DNA from: Mesostigma viride
Lineage: Eukaryota; Streptophyta; Mesostigmatophyceae; Mesostigmatales; Mesostigmataceae
Reading direction: 5' to 3'
DNA length: 64,000 nucleotides
NCBI GenBank assembly: GCA_009746045.1
Contig: RPFO01000041.1
Span: forward strand, 9,026,348-9,090,347
In this document: positions 19,880 through 30,127 of the stretch, piece after piece
How positions within the stretch are numbered: position 1 is the stretch's first letter
Layout of the letters: each line of letters opens with the position of its first letter
The notes under the pieces: generated by a model
Databases searched by the model: none
Seen by the model: only the letters and a program-made list of their open reading frames with translations
Told to the model about the DNA's origin: nothing
Position numbers and translations under genes: made by a program

Positions 19880-21547
19880 TTGCTGCTAGGTTGATACGCC
19901 AGCGTTGCTGCCACCCGCCAGTCCCCCGGTGCTGAAGGTGCGTCCCTCCCTGGTGCGCCCCCGTCCCTACCCTCATCGCCATCCTCCTCTGGAGGCGACC
20001 TCTGGTGTGAGGAGGATGGTCCACACCCCTCCGACCCCTTTCCTTGGCGAACTCTTTTGGCCGCCCTGAGCAGTCGCTCGACTGCCTCAGCTGCCCGAGC
20101 CCGCTTGGTCGGGTTGGCCTCAGCTACATCCAGCTCCTGGTGTAGCAACGCTGCGATGCGATCCAGTTCGCGGTCCGTGTCGGTCTGCACGGGGTGTGTG
20201 GGTGTGGGGGGTGGGGGGTATGGGGTGTCTGCGCCAGCGATCACTCGCTGACGCGCCTGCAGCAATGCCGCTCCTCGCCTTGCGCGGGCGGGCTGCGGTG
20301 CACGAAGGAAATCCATGACCGCGTCTTCCGACACCGGCTCGTGGGGTGCCAAGCCTCGCTCGAAGCGAATGGCATCACCGAATTCGCCCTGCAGCGCCCA
20401 GGTCCGGGCGGCCTCCTTGTACCTCTGGAGCGCCCGTTCCTCCTTGCGCATGCGCCTGTCCAGGGCGCGTGCATTCCTCCGGCTCTTCCGTGCCAACCGG
20501 GCCTCCCGGCCGCTCCCTTCGGGCCGGGCCCACCATCGCCGCCAGCTCTGCCTGCGACCGCCGCATTGCCGCCTCCAGGCGAGCCTGATGGCGCCTGGTC
20601 TTCTCCGTTGCTGCGTGCGCCTTCGCCCGCAGCCGACGCAGCTCCCTGTGCTGCGCTTCCCGGGCCGCACACTCCCGCTCCCGGCTGTTTTCCGCCATTG
20701 ACCTTGCCATTGCCCTCTTCGCCTTGCGCTGGCAGTGTCTGGCGTACTCGATCTTGGCCTGTCGCTCAGCCTCGACCATCGCCGGGTCCATAAGAACCAG
20801 GTCCTCACCTCTCTCCCCATCCAGCATGGAGACCGATGAACCAGTCTCCTGCAGGACATCTCCCGCCACGCGCTGAAAATGACGGGCTGTGCGCCGGCGA
20901 GAGAATGTAAACAGCTCGCTCTTCTTGCGAAAGACGTAAGGTGGAGCCTCGCGCTCCCCTGCTGCGCCCGCGCGCATGGCCAGACCAGCCCTCGCCACAC
21001 GGTCCCGCTCCCGTTGGCGTTCCGTGAGCTCCCGGGCCCGCCTGTCCAGCTCGCTCTCCGCCTGCAGCTGAGCTTCACGCTGCTCCTCCAGCTCGCGCTG
21101 CTGCTCCAACTCACGACGCAGCTGCGCCTCCTGCCGAACACGCTCGGCCTCCTTGCGAAGCTTCTCCGCGCGCTTCGCCGCGTCCTCGGGGAGTTCGAGG
21201 TCGACAAAATCCTCATCTTCATCATAGCCATCTGAGGGAAAATCCCCCAAATGCTGGACCACCCGCCCCGGCCCCGTTGCCAGTTCGGGCGCAGTGGGCT
21301 GCCCTTCTGCAACCCCCTCTGCACGCGGCACCCGCGGCCGCCATACATTGTACACCGGCGGCTTCGACGCCAGCGGACCGATGTAAGTCGGGTCCTACTC
21401 GGAGGACTCCCGACCGCTGCCGGCATCGCTGCCAGCATGTTCGCCTTCCTCACGCCTACCCCGCAGGGCGGCACCATAATCCATGTCTTCGGACGAGGCC
21501 GACAGACTGGACGCAGAAGATCCCTCATTGTTCGACAGATCCGACAT
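19700..21547 (-). pseudogene. copia-3 gag N-terminal region, highly charged coiled coil with glutamine-codon tract
   Basis: Starts MSDLSNNEGSSASSLSA (ATG ending at 21547). An in-frame TAG at 21394-21396 is followed in the same frame by DPTYIGPLASKPPVYNVWRPR and then a long charged helix (KRAEKLRKEAERVRQEAQ...EEQREAQLQAESELDRR), predicted coiled coil, to about 20480. The reading moves to another frame (RNARALDRRMRKEERALQ) down to a (CAG/CAA)n tract. It lies between the 5' LTR and the gag core. No known domain. The TAG and the frame change may be decay. Confidence 0.55.
19757..19888 (-). repeat. CTG/CAG trinucleotide tract with CTGTTG interruptions
   Basis: About 130 bp of (gctgct/gttgct)n on the plus strand, i.e. 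(CAG/CAA)n on the minus strand, in the gag region of copia-3. Depending on frame it would read Gln, Ser/Asn or Ala/Thr. Confidence 0.9.
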
Positions 21548-21577
21548 TGTTTGAGAGTAATGTGTAAAAAAACTGAG

Positions 21578-22118
21578 AGTTTTTTAACAATGCAAGTTAT
21601 GCACTGTGGCAAATGGAAGCGAACGTGTGTCTTGATTATGCAATGGCTGGCATATATCAATCCATGCAAGCTTGCCAAGCTGGATTGCATGGGCACGTAG
21701 GTTAGGGTAACCTAGCTATCCTGCACTAGTGCTAACCAATGAGATGCTGGCTCCGTCCAGCTAGATCTACTCCAGCTAGGACTGATACGATGCCCACAGG
21801 CAACGACTGCCTAACAGCACTACGTGGATGGTCCTGGACCTCCCCTAGTAGGACCTCCATACAGGACTAGCACTGCAGCCCACCTTGTGGTCTGCCTCAC
21901 AGCTCATAAACCCTACCACGTGCGTATCACGTGCGTGTGCCCTACAGATCTCAGTGCTAATATCTAGCACCCACGTGCCCAACATGGCACGTGCGGATCT
22001 AAACCCTAGTAGAGATCTGTCCAGTGTACTACACCACCGTCCAGGTCCGTATCCCACTTGGGAGACGGATACAACGCCACGTGTACAGATAGTCTAGGCC
22101 TGAAGCCCTAGAATAACT
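21578..22118 (-). repeat. copia-3 5' LTR
   Basis: Inferred LTR of about 541 bp: on the minus strand it starts AGTTATTCTAGG (22118) and ends ...GTTAAAAAACT (21578), the same AGTT...AACT pattern as copia-1 and copia-2. Its outer edge is fixed by the point where LINE homology stops. The inner edge is by analogy. Confidence 0.6.
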
Positions 22119-22157
22119 CCACAGACTTGGGGGTGGTCTCCTTCATCACTACTTGCC
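22119..22157 (-). pseudogene. LINE-minus C-terminal fragment between copia-2 and copia-3
   Basis: Minus strand reads RWQVVMKETT (continuing ...IRKD from 32483) and matches the plus LINE at 56697-56730. This shows that copia-2 and copia-3 landed only about 40 bp apart in the same LINE. Confidence 0.8.
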
Positions 22158-22162
22158 ATCTA

Positions 22163-22606
22163 AGTTGTAAAGCATTACAAATGATGCTGGGCAGGGCTCG
22201 GAAAAATACTGTCGGAACGACACATTGAAATAAACGTATGCATTATTCTGTCCCGGTTTTCTGTTATGCAATATATCAGTTTGCCGCACGTGATGTTGAT
22301 TACCTGGATGCGGACAATGAATCCGGCGCGACTCATGTCGCTGGCCATAATGGTTGCCACAATGGTTGCAGTCTTGCCACGGGTTGTTAAGATATAACCA
22401 TGGCAGACTTAAGTTTGGCGTCTGGTGTCTAGAAGGTTCCATGTGCACAACGCATACTGCATTGCCATACTTGTAACGACAGTGCAGGATAAGGTTTCTA
22501 GGCATCTCTAGAAGGTTGACGCTGTAAATGTATAAATTAAAGCAATAAACAGCGGCCAAGGAGCCGCAGCCATTGCAACCAAACCATTCCAAAGTCATTC
22601 TCAACT
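22163..22606 (+). repeat. copia-2 5' LTR
   Basis: 444 bp, AGTTGTAAAGC...TTCTCAACT, matching the two halves of the 3' LTR nearly base for base. Confidence 0.93.
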
Positions 22607-22635
22607 CGTACTCTTAATCACACATTTTTTTTACC

Positions 22636-23500
22636 GTGGCTCGTAGCCGTGCTGCGGCAAGCGCTGAGACTGACGCCATTGTCCTGACTGGACAGTACAA
22701 GAAGGAAATGAACAAATTAAAGCAGCACGAATGGGCAATGTGTTTGCTGCCCAAGCCGCTGCCACCCGGCAGCAAGGACCCGGAGAAGAAGGACTACTAC
22801 GACGGCCTGGGGTACTGGTACGCGAAGACAGTGAGTTTCCTGGACAACGACCACGTTGCTACGTTGCGATTCAGTACGCGGACACGGCTCGTCGGGAATG
22901 CCGGCCGTCCGTGATTTGATCCGGATTGCCCACGAGAAGAAGATGGAGTGGGCGGACTTTAATGCTCCGTTTGAAGGAACTCCTGGTGCCCGAGGGCCTG
23001 CTCAAGTCTATCAAAGATATGATGCGGATCCTCACTTTTGAGGTGTCGGGCGACCCGGTCCAGGCGACACTGGCATTCGAGAGGATGCTGGAAGACACTA
23101 CGTTGACTTTTCCAGATGATTTCAGCGTCGTGCTGTTCCTGGGCAAGGCCCTCGCCAGTGGTGTGATTACTGACAGCAGTATCCAAGGCCTGGCACCCGT
23201 CCTGACAAAGGAAAAGCTGGAAAGCAGGACTGCCAGCTTTACTAGCTCAGTGCCATCCGGGAGGCCTTCGCCCTCGGTGGCGCGGCACAGGAATTGGCGG
23301 GAAGGGGATCTGCCACCAAGCCCGCGGGAACAGCAAGCATCAGTGCTGTTTTTGGGGAGGGCGACAGACGCGAGAAGTGCCCAAGGTGGGCACTGGCCAC
23401 AACCGTGACAGCTGCAATGCCAACAAGAATTTTCCTCTGTCGACCAATTTGTGTGGCAAGTGCCACAAGCCAGGCCACAAGGCCAGGTTTTGCAAGTCCG
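22636..23500 (+). pseudogene. copia-2 gag (frameshifted) with CCHC knuckle
   Basis: Begins at a GTG-type codon (ARSRAAASAETDAIVLTG), so the original ATG is probably lost. The coding signal passes through at least three frames (KEMNKLKQHEWAMCLLP; LIRIAHEKKMEWADF; LLKSIKDMMRILTFEVSG). The knuckle CGKCHKPGHKARFC is at about 23452-23494. Confidence 0.7.
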
Positions 23501-23597
23501 GCAGGCAGCCGGACAAGAAGAACGATGCCACTGCTGACGAGGGTAGGGCCGGGCCCATTAGGAGGCCTCGTCAGAGCATGCGCTGGGTTCGTCCCCA

Positions 23598-23662
23598 GGC
23601 GCAGCAGGCGCAGCAGGCGCAGCAGGCGCAGCAGGCGCAGCAGGCGCAGCAGGCGCAGCAGG
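23598..23662 (+). repeat. 9-bp minisatellite (gcgcagcag)n
   Basis: About seven copies of a 9-bp unit just after the zinc knuckle; one frame encodes Gln-Ala-Gln repeats. Confidence 0.9.
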
Positions 23663-24874
23663 GAAACTAGACGGCCCACAGGACAGGGCATATTCGACAG
23701 CGATAGGGTTCTGCAGTCTAGCCCAGCAGAGCGGCCATTGGCAAATGAGAATCAAGGGGCAGCACAAGATTTATCGGACAGTGTACCCGTAACTGATGGT
23801 AATGAAGAGCTTGTTTCTATTTACGGAATTGCCTCTCGTCTGCACACATTATTTGGCCATGGCACAAATGCTTACAAATTTGCAAATGCATTGGGTGGGG
23901 CAGAGCTTTTGGCAGCATGTCCAGATTGCTATGCGCATTGTCCTGTGTGTCAGGCTACTGGGCCCAAGCTTCCCCGCCACCATGCTAAGCATCCCTCCGC
24001 ATGCAAAGGGCAGATTGTAGGCGACGTACTGTTCTGGGCGTTTCTCCCTTATTTCATAGCCATAGATAGGTATGCTCATAATGTAGCAGTAATCCCGCTG
24101 CGGGGTCAGTCAGCGGAAGATTTGGCGGAGGCTATTGACATTCTCTCTGCGTTTTTCTCTCCCATTGAGTCACTGCATATGGACAGGCAGTTCGCATGCT
24201 TTCAGGGCAAGCCGGGGTTTGAGTACCTCCGGACAGTGGGCCGTCAAGACCATGAAGGGCAAGGTTTCGTGGAACGTGCTGTGCAGGAATTTAAACAAGC
24301 TGCACGGCGGAACGGTGAGGCTGCTCTTGGTTCTTATGCTTCCCGTTTAGTGTGGGCTTTGCATATTTCTGCATGCCTAAACCGCCGTGTGCTCCTTTCA
24401 GTGCCTTCGCGCAATTGTGTTATCACTGCAGAGGGCTTGCAGCATGGCCACTACCTGCCTGAAGTAGTAGAGGAATGGGCACAGCATTTGCAACAAAAGT
24501 TTGCCAATCTGGTTCGAAGGGATATGCGTTGGCCGGTTACCGCCTATAGCGTAGGGGACCAGGCTTGGATTCATGATGAGGGCTCCTTTGGCAAGAGGGG
24601 ACAATGGGAGGGCCCAGCCACTGTGGAGGCTGTGGACGTGCATGTACGCAAGGCGATTGTGTCCTTGCAGGGCAAGCAACACCACATTCCCTGGAGCAGA
24701 CTCAAGCCTTACCTGCCGCACACGAGCGCATGGGAGCGACTGTTCCACTACTACGCGGACGTGGCGCACTTCATGCGAGAGCCAGGTGATGTTCCCACCT
24801 CTCCCCCTCGTGGCTGCCTGCCTCTGACCCTATGGATGTCTTTGTGGGGAATAGCGAGGACGATGGTGTCGTAG
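23663..24874 (+). CDS. copia-2 integrase
   Basis: Uninterrupted frame. IASRLHTLFGHGTNAYKF (pre-integrase His pair) and CPDCYAHCPVCQATG (Cys cluster) form the zinc site. The catalytic triad regions are IVGDVLFWAFLPYF (Asp), SLHMDRQFACF (Asp) and HEGQGFVERAVQEFK (Glu). The C-terminus has GKRGQWEGPATVEAV...HIPWSRLKPYLP, a GPY/F-like module more typical of gypsy integrases. No protease motif lies between the CCHC and this domain. Ends at a TAG (24872-24874), overlapping the next ORF. Confidence 0.85.
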   Translation, partial: ETRRPTGQGIFDSDRVLQSSPAERPLANENQGAAQDLSDSVPVTDGNEELVSIYGIASRLHTLFGHGTNAYKFANALGGAELLAACPDCYAHCPVCQATGPKLPRHHAKHPSACKGQIVGDVLFWAFLPYFIAIDRYAHNVAVIPLRGQSAEDLAEAIDILSAFFSPIESLHMDRQFACFQGKPGFEYLRTVGRQDHEGQGFVERAVQEFKQAARRNGEAALGSYASRLVWALHISACLNRRVLLSVPSRNCVITAEGLQHGHYLPEVVEEWAQHLQQKFANLVRRDMRWPVTAYSVGDQAWIHDEGSFGKRGQWEGPATVEAVDVHVRKAIVSLQGKQHHIPWSRLKPYLPHTSAWERLFHYYADVAHFMREPGDVPTSPPRGCLPLTLWMSLWGIARTMVS

Positions 24875-26070
24875 ATGATGATGGGGATGTGCGGGCTCTA
24901 GCGGAGGATGTTCAAGGCGTAATGAGCGAGCCCCCTGCTGACCTGCGCGAGGGTAGTAGGGCGGGCTTTACTCCTGCCGTTAGCCAGGATCCGGCTGCCG
25001 TTAGTCAGCCTAGCCGGGGGCGTGGTGGTTTGCTGAACAAGATTGTGCTAGGGCTAAGGCGCCGAGACAATACCATGGGGCTTGCTTCCCTTCGCAACCC
25101 AACCTGTGCAATGGGCAGTGCACCACCTCAGCTTGACCCGAGCATCGCTGTGATTTCCTCACTCTCGGCCACTTGGTCACTTCAGTGTGGGCTTCTCGTA
25201 GACACCCAAGCCCAGGTCTCCATTATTGGGGAGTATTGTGTAGATGATGATTGTCCCTTGTTTCTCTCCCGGTGGACCCAGGTCACTGACTTTGCTAGGT
25301 CGGGGTCTTACAAGGTCTTGGGGGAGATCCCACTAGAGATCCTGGGTGTTGAGACGCCTATGTGTGTGGTGGAGGGATACGAGGGGCCAGCACTTTTGGG
25401 GCAGCCATTCTTGTCCCTACCCGGGGTCACAGTTAGTAGCACACAGTTGTCTCGAGCGGGATTTGGTTACCTGAGATTAAACAATTTCTCCCTTGATGTA
25501 GCGGCTAGGGGCCTCTCCTTGCCTATGGTGGCAGCCCTGAAAGGGGCAGAGTACAATGATTCTGAGTTGCCACCTGCCCGTGATCTCATTACCCCTAAGG
25601 CCCTTACCCCTGAAAGCTTGGGGCTTAATTTCCATGACTTTGCTAAAGAGAGCCCCATGTCCTTCTTTGATGTAGCCAGGCACGTCTCGACTGAGGAGGG
25701 TCTAGACAATACCCAAGGTGCCATCTTGGCTGCGGGGGAACGATGGCTAGGGCTGGGATGTGTGGAGCCTGTGGACGTTGTACCGAGGGATGGCAGATTG
25801 CTTCGCTTTAAGTGGACATTTCAGATGAAGCCCGTCCCGGGCACTGATAGGAAAGTAGAATTCGCTAGACCTGTAGTGCTAGAGTTTTCTGGATCTTCAG
25901 ACCTGCCCCCTGCGGCCTTGACTGCGCCAGGTTTAAACAAAGATATGTGGCGCATGGTAGTGTGCTTTCATCTAGGGCGCTTGAATAGGGGTATGCCACA
26001 TGGGTCCGCTGTGCTAGATTTTTCAAAGGCCTACCTCCACGGGGATACCAATGAAAGTGCTCGGCTATGA
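24832..26070 (+). CDS. copia-2 retropepsin-like domain fused to RT N-terminal half
   Basis: ATG at 24832, overlapping the integrase frame by 43 bp in the -1 frame. After an acidic stretch, residues about 120-210 form a retropepsin-like unit: CGLLVDTQAQVSII, then VEGYEGPALLGQPFLSLPG, the usual I/L-L-G-x-x-F-L end block. The Gly of the D-T-G triad is Gln here. RT follows in the same frame (LLRFKWTFQMKPVPG, SAVLDFSKAYLHGD). Ends at an in-frame TGA (26068-26070) inside the RT, so it is probably inactive. Confidence 0.82.
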   Translation: MDVFVGNSEDDGVVDDDGDVRALAEDVQGVMSEPPADLREGSRAGFTPAVSQDPAAVSQPSRGRGGLLNKIVLGLRRRDNTMGLASLRNPTCAMGSAPPQLDPSIAVISSLSATWSLQCGLLVDTQAQVSIIGEYCVDDDCPLFLSRWTQVTDFARSGSYKVLGEIPLEILGVETPMCVVEGYEGPALLGQPFLSLPGVTVSSTQLSRAGFGYLRLNNFSLDVAARGLSLPMVAALKGAEYNDSELPPARDLITPKALTPESLGLNFHDFAKESPMSFFDVARHVSTEEGLDNTQGAILAAGERWLGLGCVEPVDVVPRDGRLLRFKWTFQMKPVPGTDRKVEFARPVVLEFSGSSDLPPAALTAPGLNKDMWRMVVCFHLGRLNRGMPHGSAVLDFSKAYLHGDTNESARL

Positions 26071-26507
26071 TGGGATGGCACCACACCCCTCTATGTTAGG
26101 ACACCCAAAATCTGGGAGCCTCTTGTAGGAAAGAAGTTTATGCGGCTGATAAAGGCGGTTGATGGGACCGTGGCTGGTCCACGAGCTTGGCGCCTGAGCC
26201 TAGAGCGCCTTCTCCTTGACACAGCTCACATGGTGTACAGTGACTTGGACCCCTCGTTTGTGGGCGTCTGGAAGGGCGAGCTGGTGTTTGTGTTCGTGCA
26301 TGCGGATGACTGTGATTGCTTTGGCCCGCGTGAATGGATTGCCTGGTTCCATAGCATTGTGCATGCCAGGTACCCTGTGGGCAAGCTTATTTTCCGTGAG
26401 CCGGGCAAGGTGGTTCAGTTCATGGGCATGGACACTGTCATGGATCACGATGAGCACGGCAAGTGGGCGATGTTGCTTCAGCCCAAGGGCAGCTATGTGC
26501 AGGATTT
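26071..26507 (+). pseudogene. copia-2 RT palm
   Basis: Same frame after the TGA: PLYVRTPKIWEPLVGKK...DGTVAGPRAWRLSLERLL, then VFVHADDCDCFGPREW, the catalytic DD box (H-A-D-D rather than Y-V-D-D). Cut at about 26507 by element B. Confidence 0.8.
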
Positions 26508-29157
26508 GGGAAGTGCGCCACAAAACCACCCTAAAACTGACACATGCTAATATAAACCTATATTCATTTCCACTATGCTCAGCAATGATTGGGGGCATGA
26601 AATAACATGTTTGGTGAGTTGTCCATGCACTTGTTGAGGGTACTACCCCCATATATACGCCAATAATGCGCTATAAATAGCAAAAGACGCTAATTAGGAC
26701 TAGGTATGCCCCAGCCAATCCACACATCCGTTTGGGACAGCGAGATATACCCATGTAGAATCGTTCATGGCCAAAACATTGGGCTACTCACAAGTAGCAT
26801 CTGAGGTGTATTGTGAGAGTAATTAATTTTCCCCCCCAAAAGCACCTTTTTTTACGGACATTGCATAAAAGTGACATGAAATCATGGAATTAGAGGCCAC
26901 AAAGATATAGAAAATTCAAAAATTGATCGACAAATACGCCCGCCAAGTTACAGGTCAATCTGATTAGCGGTCTGCAAGTAATTAACTGAGGCAGGTTGCT
27001 ACCGGGTCGCTCGCTGTACTAGTCACTGTCACTGTCACTGCCATTGTCACAGTCCTCTCCACAGCAAACTGGGCAGAACCAGGCCCCTTTGGGCACGCTA
27101 GGCAGCAGGGGGATCGTGCAGCTCAGATGGAGGCCTCCTTCGCACCCGGATGAGCTGCACAGCAGGAAGGGGGCATCGTCGGGTGCGTCAGTCTTAGAGC
27201 AGCGCAAGCAAGGAATGTGGGCAGTGTCACACTCATCCTCATCACCCTGCCCCCCAGTGGCAGCCCCCACCCCCCATAGAACACCGCCTTGCTGTATGGG
27301 TGCTGGCCACGCTGCTTGTCCTTCTTGGCATCATCCCAGTGGTGGCCACGCTTTGTGCTCTTGGCCTTTGCAGCCCCGGCCTTGAACTCTAGCGTCCGTT
27401 TCACCACCTGCTGGCACTCCCTCTTTTTCCTCAGCTCATCCAGCTGTGCAAGGGCAGCGGGGGAGGTGTCTACACCCATAAGCAAACGGCTAGGCACCTC
27501 ATCTGCCCTTACCTGCCCTCGGCATGGCCAACCTTGCAAACGCAAGCATAGCAACACGATCGCTAGGCATACATGCCAAGAGAGCATACACTATACTCAA
27601 CCCAAGGTTACCTTGTAAACTTCATGATTAGAACTCGGCAAATCTATGACCAAAAGCACATATAAATAACTATTACACACTGATGACGACACATGCTCAA
27701 GGTTGGGGGTCACTGTGACACGCACTGATGAGTTTCCTAGACGACCACCGGACAGGCGCTAAGGACCACTCAGTAACCAAGTATAAACACAATTACACTT
27801 TACATGCCATCCAACATGCATCAAATACATGCTGAATATGTTATGAAGTACACAGGGTTGGCCACACTCCTCATACCCCTTAACCGTACCTCGAGCATGG
27901 CCAGACTTATAAGCATGTGAATAGCAATAACGATGATGGCACTAAAATGCCTTACCAGCATTTTCTATGTTTCTCCCAGGTTAGAGTGTAAGGTTGATGC
28001 CAACCAAGCTAATCAACACAGCAACAACTCCTGAACTGCCCTACCTGAGATGGGCAACAAACTGGAACTATGGAGGGCAAGGAACCAAGGAGATCATGGC
28101 ATACAAAGCTTGCATGCAGTCAACCATGTCAACCATGGTTGGCTCAGCACATTGCAGTCTTTTCACATGATGATATCAAGGGAAAGCTCAAATAAACCAA
28201 TGGCGGTAGCTATCTACATGCAGTCACACAAATGCAATATCTCCAACATGATCGTCAATAAAACACTTCCTCCCCTGCACGATAAAATGGAAAGAAACCA
28301 TTGGCGGCCCTCCAGCGCATGAGAGCTGTGATGCCGCTGCGAAGAGAGGGTGCGTCACTCTCACATGTACACAACAAGAAGCGTCCATACGCACAACATC
28401 CTTGTTAGAACATGAAATGCCTTAAACCTTCCCGAGAAGATATAGGCTTCGACTGAAGCGGCCCTGACCACGACGTCAGCGAAAACAATCTAAATCTGCC
28501 AGGTATTCGACAACACCACGGCAAGCAACGGCGAGCTAGCTGGCGGAAACTGCCCAAAAAGAACGAAAAAAACTTCGAACGATGAGCTCATAGAAGAAAG
28601 AACTGATAGCACATAACATTCGCGACAAATCTATACCTGTCCCTCGCAGATCCCTCGCCCAGGCGCGCAACAACGGCCGTTCTTCCATGGAAGGTTCCGA
28701 CATGCACTGCGCAGGCCTGAAGAATTACTTACCGAGAATAGCCGAAAATGTAGCAAAAAGCACCAGTTTGGTTTGGAATTCAATGCTACCGATATTCATG
28801 CATCGTTTACGGTCAAAAAGCCCCCCAAAACTGCGAATTCACTGCCGCTATCACGAATTCTATTTTATTCCGCGCGACAAAAAAATGCAGTTTACCCCCC
28901 ATGCCGATGGCAGTAAAAGAAAGCAGCGATATTGTAAACCAGCAACTTGCCGCCACAACCCAACATCATTAAATCATCGTCTTCAACATTCGAGCATTTT
29001 TTTTGCATTTCTCTAGCCCTACATTGCTAGTTTCGCCTAAACGCAGTCGCCATGGCCACTTCCGCAAGGAGTGCGCGCACCGTGCACCCACTTTTCACTT
29101 GACGGCGGTACCTGCGAATTTTTGGCGCCAAAAAGAATTCGGCCGGCGCACGTCCCC
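26508..29157. mobile_element. element B, TTAA-family DNA transposon relative
   Basis: Terminal inverted repeats GGGAAGTGCGC (left) and GCGCACGTCCC (right). Outer sequences resemble element A in inverted orientation: the right end matches 30378-30520 and the left end has the same cacttgttg-ggtactaccccc block as 32140-32165. The copia-2 RT frame resumes at about 29160. The TSD is unclear, perhaps a decayed TTAA. It encodes a PHD-finger-like remnant on the minus strand at 27019-27587. The rest is AT-rich and non-coding. Confidence 0.7.
27019..27587 (-). pseudogene. PHD-finger-like coding remnant in element B
   Basis: Minus frame 27587-27290 reads RADEVPSRLLMGVDTSPAAL...QLDELRKKREC...KRTLEF. After a frameshift the frame 27270-27019 gives CLRCSKTDAPDDAPFLLC, SSSGCEGGLHLSC and GAWFCPVCC, which fits the C4-H-C3 spacing of a PHD zinc finger ending W-F-C-P-x-C, followed by an acidic Asp/Ser tail. 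PHD fingers bind histone tails or form the cysteine-rich end of some transposases. I cannot tell whether this is a transposase end or a captured host exon. Confidence 0.6.
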
Positions 29158-29899
29158 TCAAGGAGGTAATGAGCATCAGTGGGCCGCTTCTTGCGTCTGA
29201 GTGTGGGACATTGCGTGGCTTGAAGCTCAATTGGCTGGCCTGCACCACTAGCCCTGATTTGGCTGTCCTTGGCCGACTGCCTGACAATGTACTGTGCCTT
29301 ATTGACCGTGCGGTGATTGTGCAGTACCTCCTGGCCTTACCCGGGTTGACGGATGTTACAAGGTGTAGACTGGGATAAGCCCGTGGAGCTGGTGTCTTAT
29401 TGCGACAGTTCCCTAGATGCCCGCGTGCTCACCAATGAAGATGCGCGGTAGGTGCGCTGCTGTCACTACCATTTGCAACGCTGACCAACCCACGATGTCT
29501 TCCATCTTTGCATGGTATTCCCGTTTGCACCGCCGCGTGTATGTGGGATCCGACACCGCTGAGGCGCGCGCATACTGCGAGGCTGCGAGCAAGCTGTCCT
29601 ACTTCCACGCGCTGATTTGCTGGATTCTCGCGGTGGGCGGCACCACTCCGCATCTCCGTCGCGTGATACGCACGGATAGCCAGGCGGTTGTTGATTTCAT
29701 TGAGAACCCTTATGCCCGCACACGGGACTTGGACTTCCTCAGGGTCAAAGAGTTCTCTGATTGTGTCAGTACCCAGCATGTGCCGGGCGAAAGGAACTAC
29801 TCCGATGCCCTTACTAAACTGTATAGCTCAGCTAAGGCACAGTACCCGCGTCTACGACACACGATGAATAGGCTATCACTGGGTCAGTCTTCGCACTAG
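29158..29899 (+). pseudogene. copia-2 RT end and RNase H
   Basis: Resumes as GPLLASECGTLRGLKLNWLA (homologous to copia-1 ITQARCATIRGMLAWLAS), then a frameshift near 29370 into SSIFAWYSRLHRRVYVGS, SDTAEARAYCEAAS, VIRTDSQAVVDF and RNYSDALTKLYSS: the RNase H acidic residues and copia terminal signature. TAG at 29897-29899. Confidence 0.82.
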
Positions 29900-30127
29900 T
29901 TGAGTTGCGTTGAACCATGAATGGCCCCGCGCCACGGGTTTTCAGCCTTGGTAGGTTTTCCCCGGGGGTGATTACCTATTGTATAATAATGTTCAGTGGG
30001 CATTACCCTCTGAGACTATGTCGGTGTTGTAGTTGCTATTCATGATGGCATGGCCCGCACTGACGGCCGTTAATGACTGATAAGAGTACGCTGGCCATCT
30101 TTGCCACATGAAAAAGAAAAGTGATGG

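Larger units (their letters stand above)
17401..22118 (-). mobile_element. copia-3, Ty1/copia element (5' half; continues left beyond nested insertions)
   Basis: Minus-strand copia whose 5' LTR (21578-22118), gag (21547 to about 18577) and integrase (about 18516 to 17514) are in the window. Its later part is cut by the PAT-like element and then by gypsy-2. The 5' flank fits insertion into the minus-strand LINE: LINE sequence matches 56700-56735 up to ...TGTGG, then the LTR begins AGTTATTC. The other LTR and TSD are outside the window. Confidence 0.8.

Noticed and set aside
19740-21547. Possible non-standard code with UAG as glutamine
   Set aside because: A TAG precedes the CAG tract and another interrupts gag, but TAG and TAA are sensible stops in several ORFs here (60509-59974, 59431, 9737, 51905). 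Decay explains the rest.
19663-21696. 677-residue minus-strand ORF as one protein
   Set aside because: Its 5' half is Arg-rich and out of frame with the charged-helix frame; only its later part (about 20480-19900) continues the copia-3 gag region.
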